A DNA stretch of 60,240 nt from contig MNCI01036217.1 of assembly GCA_015680685.1 (NCBI GenBank), forward strand, positions 362,497 through 422,736. Direction: 5' to 3'. Below the pieces are notes generated by a model that saw only the letters and a program-made list of their open reading frames with translations, had not been told where the DNA came from and did no database searches. This document shows, piece after piece, positions 47,109-59,879 of the stretch. This DNA is from Gnetum montanum (lineage: Eukaryota; Streptophyta; Gnetopsida; Gnetales; Gnetaceae). The position numbers and the translations under genes were made by a program. Position 1 is the stretch's first letter. Each line of letters begins with the position of its first letter.

Positions 47109-50100
47109 TTAGTGCTTCTTTCTACTTCCTTTGACGAGACGGTGATTTGCTTTTGAACTTGATTCAGTCTGCATAGGTAAAACTGTGCCATCTCTAAGCT
47201 CAGCTGAGTTTGAGCTGCTTTCGATGGTCTTCTGGGTCTCGATGTAGATCATCAAATCTTTAACCTGCGAAAAGAATGAACAATTCAGTTAAAAGAACGA
47301 GAACAAAAGCTTTCAAAAAATAGCAAGAGTTAAAATTATACCTGACTCGTTCTTCCAGCTCTGATATTTTTCCCGCTTCTTGGTAGCTACTTTCTCTCTT
47401 TACATTTGAAGAACAGAAAGAAAAGTCAGAGTCAGAACAAGCCTTTTGCGAAACTACAATTACCAGAAACTAGAAAGAAAATAACAAACGCCAAAAGCAT
47501 CAATTCATAGATTTCACCTCTGTCCAATTTCCTCAACTTTCTTCTTCCACAGCTCCTGATTTTCAGTCAGTTTTATTTATCTATAAAATAAGCATAAAAC
47601 ATGCAATCACGGTTTTTAGGCAATAATTTAAATAAACAAGAATCAACATCAATCTTAATAATCCAACACCAGAAAATATACTCAAGAATAAGAGGTCAAT
47701 TTTTCATACAATACATCACTAGGAAATTTATTTTCTTTCGTTAGTGTTTCTATTTTTGTCTGCAATTTTTGAATTTTTGCATTTGTAGCCTTTTGAATAG
47801 CTTCTGTAACGGGATTATCTCTCTGTTGTCGAGCCTCAGTTAACAATTGCTCATAATACTGTGAAATAGAAAAGTGCATCGTATTAGTTCAATAATAAGA
47901 TAAAGCCCTGTGCACAAAACTTACGGATGAGAAAAATGAACAAACTATACCTGGCGCTGGCTCTCAAGTTGATCTGTAAGTAGTTTAATGTACTCATCAG
48001 CTATCTGCAAACAAGAATAAGCAGAAATCATTACATGATAAATACAAAAATACCTAACCATTCAAGTGCACAGTATTTGAGCCCATAAAATATAAAATAA
48101 ACATGTAACATAAAAATATATAGTCACTGCTGCCATTTTGCTATCAAAGATAGCATTCTCAAATCCAGAATCATGACTGCATTCACATCTTGTGCAATCA
48201 TCAACACCATCACGACAATATGCATGCAACTCAACCAACTTTCCATCTATTTTCGATTGGATAAGTCGATGAACATAATTGTCACCAGCATAGTTCCATA
48301 CTCGTGTCTCTGCGTCAAGTGAGTAGCAATGTTGAGTTTCTTTCCAATGATTAATATTATGACCAGACTGATACCTGTTAATCTGCAATGTTAGAAAAAG
48401 TTACAAGGAAATTATATAATGGGAATGTAATGTTTGGCTTGCTCCAAACTACAGTATACATTCCACAACCAACAAAACCACAAATTACACAAATCCATAG
48501 ATTCTCTGATGTTGAACAGACTGAACATTTTGACTTTCAGGCTCCTGTTGACAATATCGACAAACCTGCAGTCCAAGAATAAACGCGGATTAACATTTCA
48601 TAAAACAAGTCAGCATGCTTTAACATAATTTCAGCCTCCTTTCAACATTCAGGGTGTGTTTCTTTCATGAATGATCCTATTTAACGGACAGCAAAGATTC
48701 AGCACTTTCTATCATTGTGTTCTTTTGATTAGCTTCGTTGCCCATAAGATTGCGTGATAGGAAAAATGTGCTTTGTTGTTGAAGCAAGCAAGATTAAGAA
48801 TAGACCAGGTAAGCCCTGGGAAAGAAGTTCAAAAAAATAAAATAAAAAATACATATAGAACCAGTAGAAATTTAAAAGAACAAACCAATCCAATAAGTTT
48901 TAGGAAGAAGTAGGTAGTTGAGCCAAAGCTAATGCAGCAGTTAATAGAAAAGGAAAGAGTAATTGCAAACTTAATATATCATGTGCTGCTAAAAGTGACA
49001 AAGAACTATGGCAAAGAAAAAAAGTAAACCATAATTACCGTTCTGATTTATGCTTGTCCCATAAACCATCATATTCAGAGCTTTGCCCATTGTTATAATA
49101 AAAATCACTTTTACCCAGAGTTGCAACCATTTTTTTTTAATTTACCCCCTTAATAGTGATAACATACAAAAATTGAAAGAGTAATCATAATAAAAAAAAC
49201 ATTTCATCCCACTGAAGTTTGATACCATAAACAACATTTGAGCATACAACTTTTGTCTGATTACAGAAGACTACCCTTGCAAATTGAGCAAACGTTATAT
49301 ATGAAGGGATCACAAACATCTTTAATATGTTATATATTTTTTAACAAATTTTCATGCTCAGCTTACTGGCAAATTCATTTTTCATTCTGCAGGTAGTCCG
49401 CCAAGTCCTGACAATCAAGCAACATAAAGAAACAAATTTCCTATGAAAGAACCAAAACTGCTAACTCCTCTTAATACTTAACGGGACATGATGAATCCAT
49501 CCATTTCGAAATGCATGCTGAATGGAATGAATGGTTGCAAACAGTTGTCAATATCCCACTGATATGTTGATCAAGTCTTTCTGAAAACATTTGACATGGA
49601 GAATGAAAATTTTTTGAATTATTTCCTTTTTGCAAAATTAAAAATAACAGCATAAAATCACAGTGAGTGATAGCTTTTAGCAAGAATCAGAAACCAACTA
49701 TTTTCAAATCAGTAACAACACTTTGATGAGTTAAAATAGTTTATGGCATCATTGTAGGTAAAATTAAATTTTAATATAAATCAGCAATCAGGAAAATTAG
49801 AAAATCTCCTAGAGAAATTGAGCATATTGAAAATCAAATAAATTGATCACAAAACAACTTAACTCACACTGCTAACTAATAATCCCAAAAGCCATGAATG
49901 ATAAGACTTGTCTGCTAAATGACTAGCTTGTTGGAAAGACTTGCAACTTGCCTGCAACAAGTTACAGATCCAATCCCTATGGCTTGTCCTGAGGTATACA
50001 AAATTTGTCTAGAAAGATAATGCTTCAAACTAAACTATCTCCAACAGACTCCTAGGGTCTTGTGGTCTTCACATGGGCATAATAAAATTTCATTTGAATT

Positions 50101-51621
50101 CTTATTTCCATATCTATCTGGGCTAACCTTAACTCCCTGGTTAGAGCAATCTGGTTATAGCCATAAAGTGTAAGGCCCAAGTTCCCATGTGCAACAAAGT
50201 AGTATAGTAACCATATACATTCAACTAGTGTCAGAATGTCAGCTGGAAAGCTGGCTAGAAAATGTATAGTCAGATCATTCATATAGCCTAATAGGTCCTT
50301 CCAATTCAATATAATAAGATGTGCTAATGCTTTTATTTATTTATTAATCTTTATGTTTAGAACATGATTGTCAATGAGGCATAGGTCACTTGGTTAGAGC
50401 ATATGGCTTGTGGTATGCAAGTGACAGGTTAAATCTTAAGGCTATGCTGAAACATGTGTCACTAAAGGGCATGCTATTATATACATTCAGGGGCATCAGG
50501 TAGACAGCCAACTATAGTAAATCATCATCAAATACTTTTCCTACTTTAAACAGGTTAACTCTTGTTGATCAGACAAAGGAACAGATTTTGCAAAATAAAT
50601 TTTCATTGTCAGGCACCACAATCATAGAGCTCTATATTCAAAAACTATTAAATCATGAATAAATTCTATGTAGCTTATGCAATATAACTAAAACATAAGG
50701 ATAAGTAAGCATCACAATTTCTTAGTTATTCAAAAAGTACCCTTAAATATATGTCTAAGATGCTTGAGTTAAAATCAATTTCTCTGACATGCAATTTTGG
50801 AGCACATACTACTATTTAAAATAAGTCTTCTGCAATAAGTGTACCCCCTTTCAAAGGAGCATTTAAAAGTGTGGCACACAGAATATATAAATTAATGTGG
50901 CATAAAAATTGAAGCCACAAAATTATTGTTATGTAAATGTGGTTTGTAAGAATAATTAATTGTAGCCTAAAGATTAATAAACCCTCGTACAACCAAACAG
51001 GATGGGCAACAGTTTATAAAAATTAGGCTTGATGAACCTAACAAGACAAACAGGACATGATGGGATCTCTGTTAGCCCAGCAGGATGAGTTCCAGCATGT
51101 TCAAAAGATCCTGTGTACTGAACATCTGCAATAAAGAGAACATGACATATTTCTGCCTACAATGGAAATGAGGATGAGGACACGAAGGTCAATGAAGTGC
51201 CACATTTCAAAATTGAGCAAGAAGTGTCAACAAAGCACAACTACAAAAATTTCCATGTTGGAAGAACAAAGACTGAATATCTATGAGATTTAGTAATACC
51301 TCCAAAGATGAAAATGCTCGTTGGTTATAATGCTTATAAAATTCATCAGCTGACTTCTGATCATCAAATGTCATAATGATGCTGTATCGATCCTGCAGCC
51401 CATCGTTTCTACATTGAAACAGTAATTGGTTACATACAGAAGCCTCTTATTTGATTCAGTACATCCAGACGAAGAAATTGCAAAAAATGGTATGTAATTG
51501 CATACCTTACAATGCGCATTTGTAAAATATTCGGAATAAATGAACCTGAGAATCGACAAAAATCAGAATATGTCAAGTAATTGGGAACAGCAAGAACACA
51601 GACAAGAGTGTTTCGTCCAAC
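47109..51621 (-). CDS. BRAP2/BRIZ-like RING and ZnF-UBP ubiquitin ligase (5' end not found, damaged)
   Basis: Minus-strand exons: 51621-51506 and 51408-51300 (BRAP2-type RNA-binding-like domain: [25 protein letters not shown]). Next 51156-51043 ([17 protein letters not shown]) and 49580-49483 ([24 protein letters not shown]), which together with the next exon complete the RING. 48565-48460 has VCRYCQQEP and [20 protein letters not shown]. 48374-48128 has [11 protein letters not shown] and [13 protein letters not shown], completing the ZnF-UBP. Then 48004-47951, 47858-~47700, ~47579-47518, ~47396-47342 (coiled coil) and 47264-47109 (DGTVLP, basic end). Plant BRIZ1/BRIZ2 form a complex that ubiquitinates substrates during germination. 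Odd: two one-base losses in A runs (exons ~48525 and ~47375) shift the frame, and one donor site near 51042 lacks a G. Exon 1 is not visible. It is a damaged gene or has sequence errors. Confidence 0.85.
50365..50455 (+). repeat. tRNA-like SINE candidate
   Basis: GGTCACTTGGTTAGAGCA at about 50383 resembles a tRNA A box, and GACAGGTTAAATC at about 50427 a B box, with tRNA-like spacing. It lies inside the large intron between the RING exons of the BRIZ-like gene. The stems do not pair as in a working tRNA. Confidence 0.4.
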
Positions 51622-54600
51622 CTGTCAACAACACAATAATATTGTTAAAAGTGTAAAATTGCATCATAAAACTGAAAGGTTCTTAATAGGCATTATCTCT
51701 TTGAACTTCCCCCATATCATGGTTGCTAAAAAGCAGAAATGAACTAATAAATCATTTAAAGGATTAGCATGTCCAACGTATTTATAAGACGTGTACAAGT
51801 TCGTTGAACTGAATCAGACAATACCTCAACGATGGTCCTAATAAGTTTTAAAGTTCTAAATTATAAGTTTGTTTCTAGTTTTTGTGTGAGCAATGAAAAA
51901 AGAATCGCAGGACACTAAATTAAAAAGAACACTCAATGCAAATGTATTGCATAGTCAACACAAAACAAAAAAGAGCTATAAGACAGGTCCAAATACTTCA
52001 GCACTGCAATTTGCAAGATGGCCATCACCTTGAATGAGTTGTCGGGTAGGTCACTGAGTGAGGTTAGCAACACATATTGTGGTGGGCATCCCAACACAAC
52101 AATATTAATTCATTGATTCTTTGGTTTCTTGGAATTCCAGTACATCACAAAGGTTTCCTTTCAGGCTACAACTATGATTTTTCCACCAGTTATAGATACA
52201 GATGCTTAATGAGATATAGCTAAGCTAGTAACTTTCTGAAGCCAAAGTCTGCCACTTGGCAATGAAAATTAAATACAAAACTAAATAGATTCAAATACCT
52301 GAGTAGTAGTTAAAAATGTTTATGCAATCAAAATGAAGATTTCCAAATGAAAGAGAGTAACTGGAAACTGGAAACTGAAAGACAGTAACAACACATGGGA
52401 GTCATGGGATGCCACATAAGACTGGCTTGCCAACCATTTGCTATTTTCTGCGAACTCAACATTCATAGTAACATGACAATCTCACCACACCAGGAAGATC
52501 TCATGAAAGATAAATACAAAAACAGAATTTGAAATAAATTCAATATTCAATAAATTTAAATATTTGCTATCTCTTAACAGTTGGTTACCCGAGGGTTCCA
52601 ACCAGTGTTTAAGTTGTCGGAATTTGGGTCACAGTCAGCATCTTCATAAAGGAGTCAAAGTTGGCTAGTTGTCAAATAATTGGTCAAATAGTCAGTCAAA
52701 GAGTCAGGACTTAAAAAATTTAAAATAATTATATATGTAGTTAAATATACAAAAATTCAGATTCATGTAAAGGAAAATTGAAAGTACTTAACTTGATTAA
52801 AATACAAGTTGTTAAACAAAACTTCACTCTAATAAGAAGCCTTCCTTTGCTTTTACTACATTATTTTTAATAATGTCTTTCTTTGCTTTAACTACATAAT
52901 GTTAATAAAAGGATTTGATTGCATTCCATGTACATGCAATACAAATCATAACTGAAAAGCATGAATTGGAATTAATGTTGCAGCGTCAAGAACACTAAAA
53001 GATTGAATCTACTTCCAAACTTCAATTAACATTGTCATGAGAAGCGAAAAAACAAGCAGTCAGAAAAAAGCAAGAGTAAGGCTTCACATATCATTTCAAT
53101 TTAGAAAATCTAGGAGTAATATTACAGGCTAACTAAAATGACAAGAATGGCATTTTATTGATTATCATTTATCAATGCACTAAAATTCAAAGTCCTAATT
53201 GGTATTTATTTAAGAAGCATGGAAGTGAACATGACTATTGTCTCAACACAATTTTATAGTAAGAAAACTCACAGAGACAATTCATAGCAATGACTAAAAC
53301 TAATCAACTAAAACAAAAATTTACTAAATCTATTTAGGTTTCAAAATTTTGAAAAACCATACCTAATACAATAAATTCTTAGGAATACTATTTTGATTAT
53401 ACTGATATTGGTCTCAATTTTGAATGCATTTTTGTCAACTCTGGTAGGTTATTCTGTTGGAGTTTATGAATAGTTGAATACATCCACTTTCAAGATTCCA
53501 AACTTATTAAAAGCAAAACATAAGATTGTGTATTATTTATCTTTAATACCTTTTTTTTCTTTGGTGTTGTAATTATATTTTTATTGAGGAACTGGGACCT
53601 AACAGAACCATGGACCAGAGCAAAACTGAGAGTCTGCATTCAATTGAAGTGATCCATGATATCTTACGTGTTGTTGTTGAACTCATATCATAGATGTGTG
53701 CATTTCATATTGGCACTTACATCCATTAAAATTCATGCACGCCTTCTATATCAGGCAATTACACCCACTAAAACTCATGTGCCGTTTTTTAAAGTCTAAG
53801 GTGACTTTGTCCCAGGACAAAGAGTGGGTGCCTCAATGGCATAGAATCATTGCAAAAATTGCGGCCACTCTAAATCGATGTGGTCTTTTCTCGCAATTGT
53901 GATCGGTGCTTAATAACCATTGATTCAATCACTGGTTCCAACTATAAACCTAAGAATGACAAAAACATTTGAAGATAACATAGAAGTACAGATGTCTCAA
54001 ACTTTCATATCATCTTCGCAGTTATACCTCAATTTCTTCACAAGCAAAAACAGGGCACACGGACATAATGACAAAATTTGGGAAGGTTGAACAATAGAGA
54101 GGTGGGGATACTTACCATGGGTAATAACTGGTTTCATAATCATTCACAACCACTTCAATCTATTATTATTTTATGCATTTTAATGTTGCAGCATTAATGC
54201 AAAAATTATTTAGTCTAAGATATGAAAAGAATGTCTCAGCCATTTTCTCCAATAGAAACTCCAAACTCTGCAAGGTTCACAGAAGCACACTACATAGGAA
54301 GAAACATTCTTAATCTTCATGTGTAACGGCACACTCTTCTCTTTATAAAGCCATAAACAAAAAAGCATATTGTTGTTGGCAATTTTTTCTTCTATTTTTA
54401 GCCTTTCTTTTTAATTTTTTCTTCCATTTCTAGCTTTTCTTTGCAAAACTGCTACTAACTGGAATTGAGGTGAGAGATACACGTCCTCATTCATTCTCTG
54501 TGCATTTTCTATAACATTTGTGCTTGAGTTTGAACAGAAATGATTTTGGCTGATTCTTCGTTCCATTCTTGATTAATGGCATTTAGATTTAGAGAGTAAG

Positions 54601-55312
54601 GGTAAAGCTTTACTGAGTAAGGGTAATGCTTTACTTCCTGGGGTGTTGCACTGATCAACATTCAATGTATGTTTGTGTTGTGTAGTAACAATTTTTTATT
54701 CTTGCTGCAGAGACAACCAACCCCATTCTGTTGATGCATGCCATATTGCCACTTTGATTATTTGACTTAATAATAATTTCTTTTACTGTTTATACTCTAT
54801 TGCTTCTTTACTGAAGACTAAATTACTTCAAAAACAATTTTTTGTTCCCACTATTACCAAGGGTTAAGGTTTATGATTAATTTTTTTACTGGGCGTCAGT
54901 ACCCCTACTGTTACCCGTAATAACTGGCACGCCCCTGTTTGTTTTAAGAATATATCCATCCTATACAGATATTGTTCAACCTTCCCCAGAATTCAGCTTT
55001 CATAGAAATGTTAACCTGATTTCATTTTTCGCAGCATTTCAACATCAGTGAAAGATATCTCCACCTAAATGAGGGAATGCTTCACCGAATACTAAGGAAT
55101 AAATTCAAAACCTCTACAGACATCAAGCGTTTTAAGTCAACGTATCGCTTATTTAGTGAAAAGATGGATGTTTAAATTCGTCTGAAAATGTATTTATGTA
55201 ACAAATTCAGCTTCCCAGAGGAGCGTCCCAGAATCAACAGACAGAGAAAGAGCATCTAATTGTAGCTAACAGAAATACGCCAAAGTAAAACAGCTGCTAT
55301 CAATACCACTTT
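51622..55312. other. long stretch upstream of the BRIZ-like exons, no gene recognised
   Basis: The missing first BRIZ exon should lie here or beyond, but I could not identify it on the minus strand. The rest is AT-rich with short random frames. No RNA gene or element is recognisable. Confidence 0.35.
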
Positions 55313-55489
55313 TTATAATACTGCTTGAGATAGCAGAGGAAGAATGAGAAGCCCTGCAACAGTGGATAGAAATGCAGATATCGTTGACGTAGATCCAGTC
55401 TCCATTGATGGGCTTGGAGCAGGGGCAAACTCTCCCAAATCGTGTGCTAAAGCTGCTGCACCCATCATCATAACTGTAAGCATAGACAT
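55313..55489 (-). CDS. arabinogalactan peptide (58 aa)
   Basis: The minus-strand ORF begins ATGTCTATG at 55489 and ends TAA at 55313. The N-terminal hydrophobic stretch ends MMMGAAALA, like a signal peptide, though short. Then comes a small mature core with APAPSPS, the Ala-Pro/Ser-Pro motif hydroxylated and arabinogalactosylated in plant AG peptides. The hydrophobic C terminus (ISAFLSTVAGLLILPLLSQA) fits a GPI-anchor signal. Such peptides sit at the outer face of the plasma membrane or in the wall. An upstream ATG at about 55517 is in frame but followed by TAG after two codons (ATG GCA GCG TAG), so the longer signal peptide expected for the family may have been lost. Size and layout fit the family (about 60-70 residues). 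Confidence 0.7.
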   Translation of the reverse strand: MSMLTVMMMGAAALAHDLGEFAPAPSPSMETGSTSTISAFLSTVAGLLILPLLSQAVL

Positions 55490-55690
55490 TAACAGAGCTG
55501 TATTCTACGCTGCCATTTTCAGCTGAAAAAGTTTGAAAGAACTTAAACCGCGGTAGAATTCCTGTTTTAAAATTCTCAAGAGTCTCACTCTGTAACCATG
55601 GACATTAACAGAGCTGTGTTCTACGCTGCCATTTTCAACCGCGGTAGAATTCCTGTTTTCAAATTCCCAAGAGTCTCACTCTGTAGAACT
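55480..55690 (-). repeat. duplicated 5' end of the AG-peptide gene
   Basis: About 55480-55582 and 55595-55685 are two direct copies of the same ~90-100 bp sequence (GACATTAACAGAGCTGT, TTCTACGCTGCCATTTTCA, CCGCGGTAGAATTCCTGTTT, GAGTCTCACTCTGTA). The outer copy has lost about 20 bases in the middle. Both carry the ATG GCA GCG TAG string on the minus strand. Confidence 0.75.
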
Positions 55691-56099
55691 GTGTACTTTA
55701 CGGTCCATTGGTTTTGGAAAACAGTCAGACTGGTAACCAATACCCCTTTTTTTTCCAAATAAAATGGCGTTCTGAACCGCCCTTGCAAATGAACAATATG
55801 TGGGCTCACCGCCATAGGTAAAAAATGATCTAAACTTAAAATCTACTAGAACACATGGAATAACAAGGTCACACACAACTTCTGAAATAAAGAAATGATC
55901 ACCAGATGCTTAAGTTTATTTGAACTATGAATGCTATACATGTTAGTTGTGGTAAGTTTAATACTAATTATATGTTTCTTCCTATCCTTAACAATGTATT
56001 TATTCTTAATATTTTATTCAAATAACAATAAACATAGCAATAAAATCTCAAGAGAAATAACTCTAACATTTTACCAACATGGATATTAAATTTGAATTA

Positions 56100-56850
56100 A
56101 TAACTACCTAACCAAAATATGATTATGAAAAAAAAAACATGAAGAATGGCAAAAAGTTAAACAAGCTCGTGCTAAAGATAAAATTACTTACTTAAATTCT
56201 AAATATGTTGTAGTTATCAAGGAGAGGGCAAATCTCCCAAAATAGGAATTTTCTTTTACTACATGTGGTTTCCTTAATGTTGAAGGTTCATTGACTAATC
56301 ATGTTGTTGCTTTAGATACTAGTCATTTCTTTAGTAATTTTGATCTATTTATTTTTGCTAAAATTTTGAAAGAAGAAAATTCTCCAACTACATTTATTCT
56401 AGGCCTACATATTATTTCTATTAGAAATTATCATTCCAATGAAAGGGATAGACCTTATAGTGGTATTGCTTGTTTAATTAAAAAGTCCAAATTGTAGGTC
56501 AAAGTTCAAGGCATTTTAGAGGTCCATTATATTACTTTTTATAATTTTGCTTTGAGAGATTCTTCTATTTACAATTTTGCTAATCTTTCATAAGATCATC
56601 CTTTTTTGGACTTAAGTCAAGATATTACAAAATTCTCCATGCAAGGTAAAGTTCTTCTTTGTAGGGATTTTAATGCTTGTGTTTGATAAAATCAAATCCA
56701 AAGTCTCATTTAGCATCCTCGTTTAAAGTTCAATGAAGAGGTCTTTTTAGTTCACAAAAGATCATTTATTGATCATATTACAAATTCGAGGGGTATTCAT
56801 TTCTTAGAATGGGGTTGTTGCTTTGATTTTTAAATCCTTAATGGTGTGCC
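56100..56850 (+). pseudogene. LINE (non-LTR) endonuclease relic
   Basis: The + strand reads pieces of an APE-type endonuclease. A start-like NVEGSLTNHVVALDTSHFF is followed by RPYSGIACLIKKS. Next comes VLLCRDFNACV at about 56655-56690, corresponding to the GDFNA motif with Gly changed to Arg, and then SRGIHFLEW. Stops are frequent, and no RT domain or poly-A tail is seen. It is a 5' ORF2 fragment of a decayed LINE. Confidence 0.5.
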
Positions 56851-59800
56851 AGCAACATTGCTCTTTTACAATGTTACAAGAACACCTCCATGGATTAGAT
56901 GTCAAGTATCTAACTTGCTACCATAAATAGTCTTTAGATTAATATAACCCTTGATAAATCAACGATGATGACACAAAGGGACACAAAATTCCAATCAAAT
57001 ATGAACTTCGCTTACCATCCACAAACTAGGAATGGTAGGAAGAATGATGAGAAATGATAAGTTTAAATAATAGAATTAATAATGTCTAATTGAGGCAAAT
57101 AAAAACTAAGTATAGGAATTGTGCTTATGATAACTTAGAATAAATTGTACATGATAAATACGAGGACTAATATGGGGAAATGGGTATTGACATTCCCTTC
57201 CCAATAATTAATGTGCTTTATTAATAAAATATGAAGTTTGCCTCTTATGGAGGGCCAAAAGTATAAAGGATGATGAAAAATGTATGGGAGATAAAACTGA
57301 CAATTGAGGCTCAACTTATAAGCAAACTAAGGATTTTGATGATGAAAATTAACCTTTAGTAGATGTAGATATGGATGGGAAAGTTGTAGATATCATTCAA
57401 AATTGATTTGAAGTTAAAATGGGGTCGTTTCGGTGAACTATCTAGCAAGTGGCATTGGAGTTGAAAAAAACTAATACTAGTATAGGTGATGTGCATGTTG
57501 CCAAAGTAATGCTAATGCTATGTTAGCATCACCACATAAGTTGTTGAGGACTTAGGCACTAAATTGAACTTGTAGCCTACTAGGAGGAGTTGGGATGATC
57601 ACAAAGAATGCAAGAGATGCTAAGAACATAGGTGCTCATGCTCTTAGTTTCTCAAAATCCAAAAAAATGCTTTGGATATTAAGAAATCAACACCAAAATT
57701 CATGTTTTAGTCTTGTATTTATAAGGTTAGGATTTTCAAATTTGATCGTGAAGCTAAGTGCAATTGATTGGAGTTTATTTTTGGAAACTAGAAGTTTGAA
57801 AAAGCTGAGTCTTGCAGGTGACATGGGATGCTAAGACACCTTCTTTAAATTTAAAATTTTCAGCATCCTTCAAGCTAATATTTCAAGATCTAGAGACTAC
57901 TTCTGATGTTAGAACCAATACTAAATTACACTATGACAATGCCTATGGGAACCTGGGGACCTCATGGAGTCATATAAACAATGTCAAGTGTTGAACCTTT
58001 TGATCTTACCATAATGATGCTATCACTAGAGTCAACATCATCCAACATTACGTAGTCTTGAATTCGGTCATGACTTACCGAGCAACCTCCGAACTTGATG
58101 AAATTACCATTTGATACCCTAAGAATGATGTTGATTGACCAATAGAGGCTTCATGAGGTTAAAACTAATATCAAAATATTGGATTTTAAATGGATGACAA
58201 GTGCTATGGATGACCAAGGTTGGTGATGCTGACATTGGTGTTAGAGCTAGCTAACCATCCTTAGAATTCTTGTCCTGTTTCATGGCTTAGGAAATTCACC
58301 AAAATACTCAAAATTGATGTTTGTTATTCCTAAACAGATGTAGACTAGTCATATGAGGTTCAACAAAGTCAAAATTAAGGCTTAAAAGCAGGTTTAAGCA
58401 TGGTGACGTGGAGTTAACACTAATGTTGTGTTAGCATCACCTATGGAACACTTATAATTTTTCGCTTCCCAAAGTCATTGATGTCATCAAAACTAATGAT
58501 CATATGTTGGGTTATGACTTGGAATAGTCTCTAGAGGCTTTTGGAAGTAAAAAATGTATCTTGTGATGCTATTTTAGGGACTTTTTGATGCTATAATTTG
58601 ATGTGAAATGTTGAAGTTCCACTTATCTCAACAAAGAAAAACACCAAAAAGTGAATACAACATTGCCTCCTTTTGATGAATGCTATTGAGATGTTGAAGG
58701 AGGATCCATCAAGAAGAGAATGGATGATGAATTAATGTACCTATAATATAAAAAGAGAAAAAGGTAATAGGAAGGGAATGCTAGGATATTGCTAATACAT
58801 CAATCATGAGGATGGTGCTATGTCATAGAACGATTTCATGGCTAAATCCTAGCACAAAAAATGGTAGAAGGGATGCCATTAATAATGTTCACACCCTATT
58901 CCACTTCACACATCCTCACTAAAATAGAACAAAATTACTTAATCCTTACTAATGTCTTGATAAGAACAAAGGAAAAAGATAGAAAAGGAAGTTAGAGAAG
59001 AAATAAAGAAATATGAGAAAGGAGAGATGAAAATTAAAGTTACGAAATTGTATAAATAATAAAATTGGGAAAGAAAGAAGGAACATCTCCTACACAGCAT
59101 GTTAAGGTGTTATGCCATAGAAGTGGGACACGACTAGATCCCACACTCTAATGATATTAATTATTGCATATTGATAAATTCTTTCCCTATCCCACTCAAA
59201 CTCAACACACTCTCACATGGAGTAAAAATAGGAGGACACTCATTTTTCTCTACATGAGGTAGATCTCTAATAAATATCCTTACCATAGCATGTCGATAAG
59301 AAGAAATATTAGTAGAATGAGACATGAAAAAGATTAGAAAAATAGATAAAGTTGAATGGGAGAGATATAGAAGAATGATAGTAGAAAGTAGAGAAAAAGA
59401 ATGAGAGATGATAAAAAGAAAGATAGGAAGGGAATAAAAAATAATGCTATAAAACACAAGTGAAGGTAAAGATAAGAGTTAGAACAAACATAGTGATCTT
59501 TATCTCTTTATTACACACACACGCGTGCACACGCACATACATATATATTCAAATGTAGTGTCTTTTGAGATATGTCTTATTCACAAGATACGGACATTGA
59601 TTCCCATTTGAATCTACCAAAATAGTATGTTTCATTGTCAAGGTTGTTAAGGATAATAAAGGAACCTTACTGATGATTTGTATATTGGCTATGTCAATTG
59701 GGCCCCATTGACTAGGCCCTATGAACTAGGCCCCATCGATGCATGATTTGATATGTTAACGTGGCCTTGTTGACGTAGTATCTATTTTCACCTATAAATA

Positions 59801-59879
59801 TGCATTCACCCACGGTATTTATGATAATATTTGTCATAGTGTAGTAAAGCTCTTGTAGTTTTTCTTCCCTAAAGTTAGA
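56851..59879. other. repeat-like AT-rich DNA, no gene recognised
   Basis: The string GTTAGCATCACC and related GGTGATGCTGAC recur at about 57520, 58225 and 58430. A purine-rich stretch (GAGAAGAAATAAAGA-like) occurs at about 58980-59060 and again at about 59330-59440. An alternating CA/TG tract (ACACACACGCGTGCACACGC) lies at 59513-59532. The minus-strand frame at 59161-59457 is low complexity (Ser/Ile/Leu/Phe) and not supported as a gene. Confidence 0.35.

Noticed and set aside
53560-53930. First exon of the BRIZ-like gene
   Set aside because: I looked for the expected N-terminal motifs on the minus strand here and elsewhere in 51622-55312 and found none.
57595-57994. Two overlapping open frames of 60-79 codons
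   Set aside because: No motif, no codon bias visible, in repeat-like DNA. More likely chance.
59161-59457. 98-codon Ser/Phe/Ile-rich frame as a secreted peptide gene
   Set aside because: It is the complement of a purine-rich low-complexity stretch that has a similar neighbour at 58980-59060.
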